From contig PMBT01000014.1 in assembly GCA_003153035.1 (NCBI GenBank), positions 11,611 through 51,769 on the forward strand: a stretch of DNA of 40,159 bases. Direction: 5' to 3'. The position numbers and the translations under genes are program-made. The notes beneath the pieces are model-generated. The model ran no database searches. It worked only from the letters and a program-made list of their open reading frames with translations, and had not been told where the DNA came from. Source of the stretch: Opitutia bacterium (lineage in GTDB: Bacteria > Verrucomicrobiota > Verrucomicrobiia > Opitutales > Opitutaceae). This document shows positions 7,893 through 16,097 of the stretch, piece by piece. Position 1 is the first letter of the stretch, and the number at the start of each line of letters is the position of its first letter.

Positions 7893-8795
7893 CTACTCGA
7901 GCGTGTCGTCACACTGCCACTGGGGCCAGGCCTGGCGGATGTACCGCTGGCCCTCCTCCAGCACCGCCCGGATCAGGGGCGTCGGCTGCCCGTGCCACAA
8001 GGCGGCCATCTCGATCGGTTCGAACCCCTCCAGTGGCAGGATGCGCACCTGGGGGTGGCGGGACACGCCGGGCAGGTTCACGTTGACGCCGACGCCATAA
8101 CCGTTGGCGACATATTGGGTGACGATGTCGAGGGAACTGGCCTCGATGGCCGGCGTCCAATCGATCCGCCGGCGCTGCAGGCCCTTCTTGAACAGCCGGC
8201 TGATGTTCTCGATCGCCGGCAGGGTGATCAACGACTCTTCGATCCGGCTTTGCCCCCACAACTCTTCCGCCGAACGGTACCGGGATTTCTTGTGCACAAG
8301 CAGCACGAGCGGGACGCGCATCAGCCGCAGACAACGCAGCCGGGCCGGCGGGCGGCCGTCGAGCGGGGTGATGGCGAGATCAATCTGTCGGTCCTGCAGC
8401 CACGCCTCCAGCTGGGGTGTGAAGCCGGACTGGAGGCTCAGCCGGACGCCCGGATGCTTCCGGCCCAGCAACTGCATGACGGCCGGCAGGTACTCGCGCA
8501 GCACCAGTTCGGGCGCGCCGATCCGGATCTGGGGTGTTGAGGTCTTGCGAAGCTTTGTTCCGAGCGCCTCGAGGTTTTCGAAGAACGGCTGGACATAAGC
8601 GAACAGCTCCTCCCCTTCGGCGGTGAGCCGGAACGGACTGCGCTCAAACAGCTTTGTGCCGAGGTCCTCCTCAAGCAGCAAGATTTGACTGCTAACAGCG
8701 GGTTGCTGGATGCCGTAGGGAATATGGCGCACGGCGCGGCTGATGCCTCCGTTTTTCGCGACATAATAAAACAGCTCCAGATGATGAACATTCAT
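7893..8795 (-). CDS. LysR-family transcriptional regulator (paralogue 2)
   Basis: The ATG at 8795 is chosen because it gives MNVHHLELFYYVAKNGGISR, matching paralogue 1; the track adds 31 spurious residues. The product has 300 residues, with the LysR helix-turn-helix (QPAVSSQILLLEEDLGTKLF) and effector domain. It is divergent from the TRAP operon, with promoter copy 2 starting 58 bases upstream of its ATG. It converges on lipoprotein-family member 2 with a 16-base gap. Classical LysR logic makes it the likely activator of the TRAP operon, possibly cross-regulating with paralogue 1. Confidence 0.92.
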   Translation of the reverse strand: MNVHHLELFYYVAKNGGISRAVRHIPYGIQQPAVSSQILLLEEDLGTKLFERSPFRLTAEGEELFAYVQPFFENLEALGTKLRKTSTPQIRIGAPELVLREYLPAVMQLLGRKHPGVRLSLQSGFTPQLEAWLQDRQIDLAITPLDGRPPARLRCLRLMRVPLVLLVHKKSRYRSAEELWGQSRIEESLITLPAIENISRLFKKGLQRRRIDWTPAIEASSLDIVTQYVANGYGVGVNVNLPGVSRHPQVRILPLEGFEPIEMAALWHGQPTPLIRAVLEEGQRYIRQAWPQWQCDDTLE

Positions 8796-8852
8796 CATGT
8801 GTGGCAGCGTACCGGGCGCCGACCTGGACGCAATGTCCATCCGGCGGTCGCC

Positions 8853-8919
8853 ATTGGCCCCGGTGATAACCGGCATCAAGTTTATCAATTAACGGATTCT
8901 CCATGGAATCGACTACGAT
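8853..8919 (+). promoter_or_regulatory. LysR-type promoter element, copy 2
   Basis: ATTG at 8853-8856, N7, then a degenerate second half-site TGAT (8864-8867). Thirteen nt further (aaccggcatcaag) is TTTATCAATTAACGG from 8881, and 23 nt after TTTATCAATT is TACGAT (8914-8919). Spacing is identical to copies 1, 3 and 4. It points toward the tatT-dctP-dctQM operon, leaving a leader of about 164 nt, and backs onto lysR paralogue 2. Confidence 0.75.
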
Positions 8920-9089
8920 CGGTGCCGCGCCAGGCTGCGTCTCCCTCCGCTCCTTCTTGCGCCCAAGCCCTTGATTTCTCCATTCCACTGCGTCCTCGTT
9001 TTTCTCGCCCGGTGACGGCATGGTCCTTTTAATATCCCAATCTCGCATCTTTCTACCAGAATCCCTTCCCGATTCCCGCCGCTGATCCT

Positions 9090-10136
9090 ATGCAGCCCGA
9101 AGAATATTGCCTGGTGCCGCTGAGCCGAATTCATGCAGTTGGACCGCGTCTGCCTTCGAAGCATTCAGGCCAGACTGCACGGCTCTGGCTGCGCGGCCGC
9201 CCCGCCGCCCCGGCCGTCAAAGTGCTGCTGGCTGGGCTCCTGGCCGGGCTGGCCACCGGCTGTTCAATCAACCAGATGGTGGCCAACAAAGTCGGAGATG
9301 CGCTGGCCGGCGGGGGCGGCGTGTTTGCCTCCGACAACGATCCCCAGCTCGTCAAGGATGCGGTCCCGTTCAGCCTGAAGCTGATGGAGAGCCTGCTGGC
9401 GGAGAGCCCACGCCACCGCGGCTTGCTCTTCGCCACCTCCAGCGGGTTCACGCAATACGCCTACGCGTTCGTCCAGCAGGACGCCGATGAACTGGAGGGA
9501 CAGAACGTGGAGGCGGCGCAGGCCATGCGAATCCGGGCGCGCCGGCTCTACTTGCGCGCACGCGATTACGCCCTGCGCGGCCTGGACGCGGCGCATCCGG
9601 GTTTCAGCGGCGAGCTGCGGACGACGCCCCGGGCGGCGGGACGGCTGCTGCAAAAACCCGACGTGCCCATGGCGTACTGGGCGGCGGCCTCCTGGGGCGC
9701 GGCCATTTCCCTGGGTAAGGACGATCCGGCGCTCATCGCGGAGATTCCCCAGGTGGAGACGCTGATCGACCGCGCTCTGGAGCTCAACGAAAGCTGGGAC
9801 CATGGTTCCATCCACACCTTCCTCATCACCTACGAAATGAGCCGCTCGGGGATCAAGGGCGACCCGGCCGAGCGCGCGCGGCGCCATTTCGACCGGGCGC
9901 TGGAACTGTCGGGCGGCCGGCAGGCCGGACCGTTCGTCGCGCTGGCCGAGGCAGTCTGCGTCGAGAAGCAGGATGCCGCGCAATTCGAGCAGCTGCTAAA
10001 CCGGGCCCTCGCGGTGGATCCGGATGCAGCGCCGGAATTCCGCCTCGCCAACCTCGTCATGCAGCGGCGGGCACGCTGGCTGCTGTCAAAAAAGGACGAC
10101 CTCTTCCTCAGCCCGGCAAAGCCGGCCGGCAACTGA
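9090..10136 (+). CDS. tatT: TRAP transporter TatT-type TPR lipoprotein
   Basis: The 348-residue product carries a lipoprotein signal (VKVLLAGLLAGLATGC, Cys58) after an unusually long N-terminal extension; no better in-frame ATG exists. The mature part matches the TatT family: SINQMVANKVGDALAGGGGVFASDNDPQLV, a run of helical TPR-like repeats, and the internal EMSRSGIKGDPAERARRHFDRALEL. In Treponema, TatT (Tp0956) is a lipoprotein trimer that docks the TRAP binding protein Tp0957, which is proposed to handle hydrophobic ligands. The dctP gene begins 8 bases after the stop and dctQM follows, so this is the first gene of a complete TatT-TRAP operon, under promoter copy 2. Confidence 0.87.
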   Translation: MQPEEYCLVPLSRIHAVGPRLPSKHSGQTARLWLRGRPAAPAVKVLLAGLLAGLATGCSINQMVANKVGDALAGGGGVFASDNDPQLVKDAVPFSLKLMESLLAESPRHRGLLFATSSGFTQYAYAFVQQDADELEGQNVEAAQAMRIRARRLYLRARDYALRGLDAAHPGFSGELRTTPRAAGRLLQKPDVPMAYWAAASWGAAISLGKDDPALIAEIPQVETLIDRALELNESWDHGSIHTFLITYEMSRSGIKGDPAERARRHFDRALELSGGRQAGPFVALAEAVCVEKQDAAQFEQLLNRALAVDPDAAPEFRLANLVMQRRARWLLSKKDDLFLSPAKPAGN

Positions 10137-10144
10137 CTCCCTTT

Positions 10145-11170
10145 ATGTTCCCGTTTTCCCCGAAACTTCGTCGCCGGCTGGCCGCCCCGGTCCTGCTGGC
10201 CGCCCTCCTGGCCACTGGCGCGCAGGCTGCGCCCAAGCTCAAACTCGGCACCCTTGTGCCCGTCGGCACGTCCGCCTACAAGGCGCTCATGATGATGGGC
10301 GAGGCTTGGCGCAAGGATTCGGCCGGCGCGGTGGATCTCAATATCTTCGCCGGCGGCAAGCTCGGCGGCGAAGCGGAGATGGTGGGCCTGATGAAAGTGA
10401 ATTCCCTCCAGGCCGCGCTGCTCACCGTCGTCGGCGTCTCCGAGATCGAACCCGCGGTCACCGGCCTCCAATATATCCCGATGGGCTTCCGCAACCTTGA
10501 CGAGGTCGACTACGTGGGCGAAAAGCTCCGCCCCTTTCTCGAGCAACGGATGGCTGCCAAGGGCTTCGTGGTCCTCTTCTGGACCGACGCCGGCTGGGTC
10601 CGGTTCTTCTCCAATCAACCCGTCACCCATCCCGCCGACCTGCGGAAGCTCAAGCTTTTCACCTGGTCGGGCAGCCCGGAGCAGGTGGGTCTCTACAACT
10701 CCGTAGGCTTTGACTCGGTGCCGCTCGAAACGGTCGACATCGTCCCGGGTTTGCAGACCAAGTTGATCGACGCCGTGCCGACGATTCCGTTCTTTGCCAT
10801 GGCCAGCCAGATGGATTCACGCGCCCCCTACATGCTTGAACTCAACTGGGCGCCGCTCGTCGGAGCGCTCGTGGTGCGCGCCGAAACGTGGAACAAGCTT
10901 CCCAGCGACACCCGCGCGGCGCTGCTCAAGTCCGCCGAGACCGCCGGCCGCGAGATCAAGGCCATCAGCCGCCGCGAAATGGACGAGTCGGTGGCCGCGA
11001 TGGTCAAGCGCGGACTGAAGGTCACCCCGGTCACGCCCGAGATCGAGGCGGAATGGCGGGCGCTCGCGGAGGCGGTGTATCCAAAAATTCGCGGCGAGCT
11101 CGTCCCGGCGGACATTTTCGACGAAACCATGCGGGCGCTCGCCGCGTACCGCGCGGCGCAGAAGAAATAG
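10145..11170 (+). CDS. dctP: TRAP transporter substrate-binding protein (DctP/TatP type)
   Basis: The 341-residue periplasmic protein has a cleavable signal ending AQA-AP at about residue 29. Recognisable DctP-family blocks are LKLGTLVPVGTSAYKALMMM, AGGKLGGEAEMVGLMKVNSL, and FDSVPLETVDIVPGLQTKLIDA. In ordinary C4-dicarboxylate and sialate TRAP proteins, a conserved arginine after the 'DLKGLK' turn binds the ligand carboxylate. Here the segment reads ADLRKLKLFTWSGSP, with phenylalanine near residue 172 at that place. That fits a non-carboxylate, perhaps hydrophobic, ligand, as proposed for Treponema TatP. It is second in the tatT-dctP-dctQM operon. Confidence 0.88.
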   Translation: MFPFSPKLRRRLAAPVLLAALLATGAQAAPKLKLGTLVPVGTSAYKALMMMGEAWRKDSAGAVDLNIFAGGKLGGEAEMVGLMKVNSLQAALLTVVGVSEIEPAVTGLQYIPMGFRNLDEVDYVGEKLRPFLEQRMAAKGFVVLFWTDAGWVRFFSNQPVTHPADLRKLKLFTWSGSPEQVGLYNSVGFDSVPLETVDIVPGLQTKLIDAVPTIPFFAMASQMDSRAPYMLELNWAPLVGALVVRAETWNKLPSDTRAALLKSAETAGREIKAISRREMDESVAAMVKRGLKVTPVTPEIEAEWRALAEAVYPKIRGELVPADIFDETMRALAAYRAAQKK

Positions 11171-11189
11171 GCGGAGCCGGTCCCGACCC

Positions 11190-13091
11190 ATGAATCCTCC
11201 AGCTGCCCAGGGGCCCGGGATCGCTCTGACCGAGCCGCCCAACCTGCCCGGCTGGCTCCGGAGCCTGCGACGTGGCGAGAACCTCCTGGTAGTCGCAGCC
11301 CTGGCGTTGATGACCATCCTGCCGGTCACCGAGGTCGTCCTCCGCTTTTTCTTCCGCACGGGCATTTCGGCCTCGGCGACGATTGTGCAGCATCTCGTGC
11401 TCGCCGTCGGCATGCTGGGCGGCGCCGTGGCCGCGCGCGAAAACCGCCTGCTCGCGCTCTCCGCGGCGGCCCAGTGGTTCAAGGGCAGCCTGCTCACGCT
11501 CTCCCATGTGATCGGCTATGGGTTCGCCGCGGCGGTGAGCGCCCTGCTATGTGCGGCCAGCTGGCAATTCGTGGTCTCGCAGAAATCACTCGGCAAGATC
11601 CTCTTTCATTTTCTGGGCCTCGGCCTGCCCGCCTGGGTTGTGCAGCTGCTGCTGGTGATCGGTTTCGGCCTGGTGGCCGTCCGGCTCATCCTGAACGCCT
11701 CCGCCTGCTGGCGCTGGCGGGTGGCCACGCTGGCGCTGGCCGTCGCCTTTATTGCCGTGATCCAATGGGCGCCGGTCGACCCGCAGGACCTGCGCTGGCC
11801 GGCAATGATCGTGCTGCTGATCGCCGTCGCGATGGGCGCCCCGGTCTTCACGGCGCTGGGCGGCGCGGCACTCATCCTCCTTTGGACTGGGGGCGAGCCG
11901 GTCTCGCCGGTGCCGCTGAAGCATTACCAACTCACGGTGAACCCGACCCTGCCGAGCATCCCGCTGTTCACGCTGGCCGGATATTTTCTCGCCGAAGGCG
12001 CGGCGGCCAAGCGCCTCGTGCGGGTGTTCCAGGCGCTGTTCGGCGGCCTGCGCGGCGGCCCGGCGATCGTCACGACGCTGGTCTGCGCTTTCTTCACCTC
12101 GTTCACGGGCGCATCGGGCGCCACGATCCTCGCGCTTGGGGGCGTTTTGATGCCGGTCCTGCTCGCGGCCCGCTACTCGGAGCGCTCCTCGCTCGGCCTG
12201 CTGACCGGTGCCGGTTCGCTCGGCATGCTCTTCCCACCCTGCCTGCCGCCGATTCTCTACGCCATCATCGCCAGCACCGGCGGACAGGTGAGTGTGAGCA
12301 TCGAGGAGATGTTTCAAGGGGGGTTCCTGCCCGGCGTGCTGCTGGTCGGCATGACGTGTTGGTGGGGCATTCGCGAGGGTCCGCGCCGCGGCGAGGCGGG
12401 GCGGCAGCCGTTCAATGCCCGCGAGGCCCGGGCCGCGGCCTGGGCGGCCAAGTGGGAGCTGCTGGTGCCGGTGGTGGCGTTGACAGCGTTGTTCAGCGGA
12501 TACGCTACCCCGGTCGAGGCGGCGGCGATCACGGCGCTCTATACCTTCCTTATCAACGTCGTGATTCACCGCGACCTCCACCTATTCCGCGATGTGCCGC
12601 GGGTCATGACCGAATGCGGGTTGCTCGTCGGCGGCGTGCTGCTAATCCTGGGGGTGGCCCTCGGTTTCACCTACTACCTTGTTGATGCGCAGATCCCCGA
12701 CCAGGCGGTCGCATGGGCCACGGCCACGATCCACTCGAAATGGGTTTTCCTCCTCGGGCTCAACGTCGTGCTGCTCGTGATTGGCGGACTCGTGGAGATC
12801 TATGCGGCGATCGTGGTGGTGGTCCCGCTGCTGGTGCCGCTGGGGATCGCCTTCGGGATCAATCCCATCCATCTCGGGATCATCTTCCTGGCCAACATGG
12901 AGCTCGGCTTCCTGGCCCCGCCGGTCGGGCTGAACCTCCTGCTCGCCTCGTACCGGTTCAACAAACCGATGAGCCAGGTCACCCGCGCGGCGCTGCCCAT
13001 GCTCGCCGTCATGGTGATCGGCGTGCTCCTGATCACCTATGTGCCGTGGCTGACGACCTGGCTGCCGGGGTTGTTCCACCACGTCCGGTGA
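11190..13091 (+). CDS. dctQM: TRAP transporter fused permease (DctQ-DctM)
   Basis: The 633-residue integral membrane protein fuses a small DctQ-like part (about residues 25-175, four membrane helices, including ILPVTEVVLRFFF) with a large DctM part from about residue 195. The DctM part has about a dozen hydrophobic segments, with typical motifs ALGGAALILLW, FTSFTGASGATILALGGVLMP, GSLGMLFPPCLPPILYA and LGIIFLANMELGFLAPPVGLNLL. It would import the DctP-bound solute using a sodium or proton gradient. The gene starts 19 bases after dctP. Fused QM permeases are common with TatT-type systems. Confidence 0.92.
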   Translation: MNPPAAQGPGIALTEPPNLPGWLRSLRRGENLLVVAALALMTILPVTEVVLRFFFRTGISASATIVQHLVLAVGMLGGAVAARENRLLALSAAAQWFKGSLLTLSHVIGYGFAAAVSALLCAASWQFVVSQKSLGKILFHFLGLGLPAWVVQLLLVIGFGLVAVRLILNASACWRWRVATLALAVAFIAVIQWAPVDPQDLRWPAMIVLLIAVAMGAPVFTALGGAALILLWTGGEPVSPVPLKHYQLTVNPTLPSIPLFTLAGYFLAEGAAAKRLVRVFQALFGGLRGGPAIVTTLVCAFFTSFTGASGATILALGGVLMPVLLAARYSERSSLGLLTGAGSLGMLFPPCLPPILYAIIASTGGQVSVSIEEMFQGGFLPGVLLVGMTCWWGIREGPRRGEAGRQPFNAREARAAAWAAKWELLVPVVALTALFSGYATPVEAAAITALYTFLINVVIHRDLHLFRDVPRVMTECGLLVGGVLLILGVALGFTYYLVDAQIPDQAVAWATATIHSKWVFLLGLNVVLLVIGGLVEIYAAIVVVVPLLVPLGIAFGINPIHLGIIFLANMELGFLAPPVGLNLLLASYRFNKPMSQVTRAALPMLAVMVIGVLLITYVPWLTTWLPGLFHHVR

Positions 13092-13296
13092 CGAGGTTCG
13101 TTGCCGCCGCCGTTTGCGCTTCGTCGCGGCGCGCGTCGACTTTGCTGGAGGGCGGTGCGCCGTCGCCGGCAATGTCCGATTCTCTGGCCCGGACGCCGCC
13201 GGGCCCTCCACATTCGACTGCGGCCCAGCCGCGCGGGGACACATCCAAACTGCCCTGCCTGTTGCCGGGAGGCCGCGCGTGATCCGGCGGCCGACC

Positions 13297-13363
13297 ATTG
13301 GCCCGCGCAATAGATCCCATTGAATTTATCAATTAGGGAATTCGTCCCGACATTGGATAGACT
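13297..13363 (+). promoter_or_regulatory. LysR-type promoter element, copy 3
   Basis: ATTG-GCCCGCG-CAAT (13297-13311), 13 nt, TTTATCAATT (13325-13334), 23 nt, TAGACT (13358-13363). The ATTGGCCCGCGCAAT core and the TAGACTCGGC end are identical to copy 4 at 16641. It precedes the secreted EEP gene, leaving a leader of about 178 nt that contains a 22-bp palindrome. Confidence 0.8.
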
Positions 13364-13450
13364 CGGCGCGTACTGACCCCACCCCGCAGGCCTCGAGCCG
13401 AGGCGCCTTATCAGAACGAAATCCGTCCATGCACCGCTTTTCCTGAAACA

Positions 13451-13472
13451 TCCGCTTGATCGATCAAGCGGA
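13451..13472. promoter_or_regulatory. Perfect 22-bp palindrome in the EEP gene leader
   Basis: TCCGCTTGATCGATCAAGCG plus GA reads identically on both strands. It lies downstream of promoter copy 3 and 76 bases before the start codon. It could be an operator for a dimeric regulator, or form a hairpin in the leader RNA. It has no poly-T tail, so it is not a standard terminator. Confidence 0.55.
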
Positions 13473-13547
13473 CGCATCTCCGCCAACGCCGGCTGGTGAC
13501 GGACCGGCGCGGTGGCACGAATCCCCGCCACAAAAGGACATCCTATC

Positions 13548-14738
13548 ATGAGTACCTTGAAAATATACGAAACCATGCGCCCTTCGGCATGGCCTTGGAT
13601 ATTCCGCGCAAGCGCCGGGGCGTTTGCTCCCCTCGCGTGCCTCCTCCTGTTGACCACCCTGCTGGCGTCGGCCCTGCCGGCCCGGGCGGGTGAAAAGTGT
13701 GCCGATGGCAAGCGCGACTTCAAGACGATGACCGCCAACCTGTACATCGGCACAGGTACGGAAACCATCACGAATTTGAATCCAGCTGATCCAAACTACG
13801 TCGATGAACTGCTCGCGGCCGTGACGGGTACCTACTACGAGCTCCTGGCCTCGCAACCGCCTCTTCGCCTCCAGGCCCTAGCGGACCGCATCGCCGCCCG
13901 CCAGCCGGATATGGTGGCCGTGGAAGAGGCGACGCTGCTCCGGGTGCACGGTAACATCGCCCTGAGCGGCACGACGCCCGCAACTGAGGTCGTGTATGAT
14001 TATCTGCAGATCCTCGTGGATTCCCTCAAGGCGCGCGGGGCGCATTACGCAGTCGTTTCTACTTCCCAGGAGTGGGATGTCGAGATGCCGATGTATATTC
14101 TCGGACCTGACGGGGTGCCGACCGGTGTCGACGACGTGCGTCAGACCGATCGCGAGGCGATCCTGGTCCGAACCGATCTGCCTCCCGGTCAGTTGCGCGT
14201 GTCGCATCCCCAAAGCGGCAATTTCGTCAACGTGAGCTTCCAGGGTTTTCCGGTGACGCGGGGCTGGTGCTCGGTGGATGTTTGCTTCCATGGTGAGAAT
14301 TTCCGCTACCTCTGCACGCACCTGGAGGAGGAAACCTGGCCGGATATCCAGGTGGCGCAGGCGAAAGAACTCCTCGCCGGCCCGGCGAAGACCTGCCTGC
14401 CCGTTGTGCTGGTCGGGGATTTCAACTCCGATCCCCTGCACCGCGACCGCCCGAAGGGCCAGCCCACTGCCTACCCCAAGTTCCTCGCCGCGGGCTTCTG
14501 GGACACCTGGGCGCTCCTGCATCCGTTCCATCCGGCCGGGGGCTTAACCTGGGGCCATGACGAGTTTCTGGCTGACCCGAGCGTGGCGTTCGACCGGCGC
14601 ATTGACTTCGTGTTCTTCCGGGGATTCGGCTTCGTCCCGCTGAAGGCCGAGCCGATCGACATTTCCCTGGGCCGGACGGAGCCACCGCTGTGGTCGTCCG
14701 ATCACGCGGCGCTCGCGGCCGAGTTGCGTATCAAGTAG
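13548..14738 (+). CDS. Secreted endonuclease/exonuclease/phosphatase-fold hydrolase
   Basis: The ATG at 13548 follows a good AAGGA Shine-Dalgarno site nine bases upstream, so it is preferred over the track start at 13512. The product is 396 residues with a signal peptide ending ALPARA-GEK. The EEP-fold motifs are present: MTANLYIGTG, DMVAVEEATLL (metal-binding Glu), CTHLEEE, LVGDFNSDP, RIDFVFFRGF, and the terminal SSDHAALAAEL (catalytic His). The superfamily covers DNases, sphingomyelinases and inositol-phosphate phosphatases. Substrate is undetermined; secretion and regulon context make a phosphodiester of the envelope or environment plausible. It is driven by promoter copy 3. Confidence 0.85.
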   Translation: MSTLKIYETMRPSAWPWIFRASAGAFAPLACLLLLTTLLASALPARAGEKCADGKRDFKTMTANLYIGTGTETITNLNPADPNYVDELLAAVTGTYYELLASQPPLRLQALADRIAARQPDMVAVEEATLLRVHGNIALSGTTPATEVVYDYLQILVDSLKARGAHYAVVSTSQEWDVEMPMYILGPDGVPTGVDDVRQTDREAILVRTDLPPGQLRVSHPQSGNFVNVSFQGFPVTRGWCSVDVCFHGENFRYLCTHLEEETWPDIQVAQAKELLAGPAKTCLPVVLVGDFNSDPLHRDRPKGQPTAYPKFLAAGFWDTWALLHPFHPAGGLTWGHDEFLADPSVAFDRRIDFVFFRGFGFVPLKAEPIDISLGRTEPPLWSSDHAALAAELRIK

Positions 14739-14765
14739 GCGCCGCTCGCCTCCTGTAATAAAGAG

Positions 14766-14836
14766 CCCGGATATAACCGGGACTAGATCTGCAGTCTCGG
14801 TTGCGCGGTGGCTGGAGTGATCCACCTCGCGCAACC
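14766..14836. other. Two hairpins downstream of the EEP gene
   Basis: A small stem (cccgg, 6-nt loop, ccggg; 14766-14781) is followed by a strong one. In the second, ggttgcgcg (14799-14807) pairs with cgcgcaacc (14828-14836), and gtgg pairs with ccac inside it. There is no U-tract. They may end the EEP transcript or process it before the next lipoprotein-family gene. Confidence 0.5.
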
Positions 14837-14935
14837 GGGCTGCGTTCGACCGGTCGATGTTCATGATCCCTCACAACGGCACGCCCAGCGATTCGTCCTA
14901 ACCGCCCCAATATTCTAAGGAACGCGGTCCGAGCC

Positions 14936-15835
14936 GTGAATGCCGTACCTGATGTCATCGCTGGATTGTGCTTCATGGTCAAAGCGCTCGGAGAGGCGCG
15001 GCGCCGTCCGCGTGTCACCGTTCCGATCGGCACGGTCTGTTTCTCGTTGGTCCTGCTCTGCTGCGGCTGCGCTTCTCCCCGTCAACGCACCAGTCCGCCC
15101 GCCAACCCGGCCGAGGTCGCGGTCCATCTGTCCGCCGCGGCTACGCCCAACCCGACTGGCGCCGCGCCCGCGCTCGAGCTGACCCTTCAGACCGTGGTCA
15201 TCCTGCAGGAAGCGGGCCCGATGGGGCGCAACTCCTACTGGGACGAATACGTCACCACCATCACCGTCCACGGCACCGTGCCGGTCACCGTCGAGGCTGC
15301 TGAGTTGATCGACGGCCAGGGGAAGTCCGTTGTTCCCGGCGACAACCCCTGGGGGCTCGCCAACCGCCGCAAGCCATGGTTCGAGCAAACCGACAGTCAC
15401 GGAGTGACCAGCGCTGGCCGGATCGGCTTTGGCGCAGTGGCCGTTGGCGCCGTGGGTCCGCCCCTGGTGGCGGTTGGACTGTACGCGCCCTATCTACTGA
15501 CTTGGGGATCGTACGGGGTAGCCGCCGCGGTGCTTGCGCCCCTCTACGCCGTCAAAGCGGCCGAATTCAACGCCAAGGGTCGGAAGCAGGTTGAGGCCGA
15601 CTTCAACCAACGACGCCTGGCGTTGCCGGTGCCGGTCGCCCCCGGCCAGGTGCTGCAGGGCAGTTGGTATTTTCCCGTCACGCCGGCCCCCCGGCAGCTC
15701 GTCGTGCGTTATCGGTCAGCCGGTGGCGCCGGCGAAGTGACGCTCGCGCTGCCGCCGCTGGCAAAACTGCACGTTAAACCTCATGCCAAGAGTCCTCCGG
15801 ACGCTCCGTCAATTTCGACCGTTGCATCACCTTGA
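14936..15835 (+). CDS. Predicted lipoprotein, paralogous family member 3 (divergent)
   Basis: The 299-residue frame begins at GTG (14936); an internal ATG at 14975 is an alternative start that keeps the whole signal segment (VPIGTVCFSLVLLCCGCAS). The CCGC site is a non-canonical lipobox. Shared family blocks are AAPALELTLQTVVILQEAGP, NSYWDEYVTTITVHGTVPVT, and QRRLALPVPVAPGQVLQGSW with YFPVTPAPRQLVVRYRS. A membrane-helix-like segment (VGAVGPPLVAVGLYAPYLL) occupies the middle, as in member 1. No recognisable promoter element of the shared type precedes it, so it may depend on read-through from the EEP gene. Function unknown. Confidence 0.72.
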   Translation: MNAVPDVIAGLCFMVKALGEARRRPRVTVPIGTVCFSLVLLCCGCASPRQRTSPPANPAEVAVHLSAAATPNPTGAAPALELTLQTVVILQEAGPMGRNSYWDEYVTTITVHGTVPVTVEAAELIDGQGKSVVPGDNPWGLANRRKPWFEQTDSHGVTSAGRIGFGAVAVGAVGPPLVAVGLYAPYLLTWGSYGVAAAVLAPLYAVKAAEFNAKGRKQVEADFNQRRLALPVPVAPGQVLQGSWYFPVTPAPRQLVVRYRSAGGAGEVTLALPPLAKLHVKPHAKSPPDAPSISTVASP

Positions 15836-15947
15836 TTCAACGGCCGGCAGTGTATCCGGCATCCCCGGACTATCGCCGTGTCATAACAATGATCCCTTTG
15901 GGAGCGTATTTTCGCATGGATGAATGGAGTCGAACCTCCGCTCAGCC

Positions 15948-16097
15948 ATGAATGAATGCATCATCGTCCTCGCACTGCTCTCCCTGCTCATCGCCACGGA
16001 TCCTGCGCCCGGGAAGCCCGACATTCCGCGTTTACCCGTCCGCCCAAACCTGCCCGGCAAGATCAAAGGCCGAGAACTGAAGGAAACCCCAGGATGA
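15948..16097 (+). CDS. Tiny membrane or secreted ORF overlapping a lipoprotein gene (copy 2)
   Basis: This 49-residue frame is absent from the track. It begins MNECIIVLALLSLLIATDPA and continues PGKPDIPRLPVRP. It aligns with the 6147 ORF over the hydrophobic core, the ATDPAPG motif and the IPR motif. Its stop overlaps the next start as ATGA (16094-16097), the same junction as copy 1. Two independent copies with the same peptide and the same coupling suggest a real small protein or leader peptide. Confidence 0.6.
   Translation: MNECIIVLALLSLLIATDPAPGKPDIPRLPVRPNLPGKIKGRELKETPG

Noticed and set aside
9130-9146. REP-like start (tcatgcagttgg) inside the tatT gene
   Set aside because: Only about 10 bases match and no palindromic second half follows; coincidence within coding sequence is likelier.
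14880-14935. LysR-type promoter upstream of lipoprotein-family member 3
   Set aside because: A tattct box is present at 14911, but neither the dyad nor the TTTATCAATT box lies at the expected distances.
15840-15947. Sixth copy of the LysR-type promoter upstream of the second tiny ORF
   Set aside because: I looked for ATTG-N7-CAAT and TTTATCAATT with the fixed spacing; only scattered partial resemblances exist (for example ttgattcaacgg), none with the right distances.
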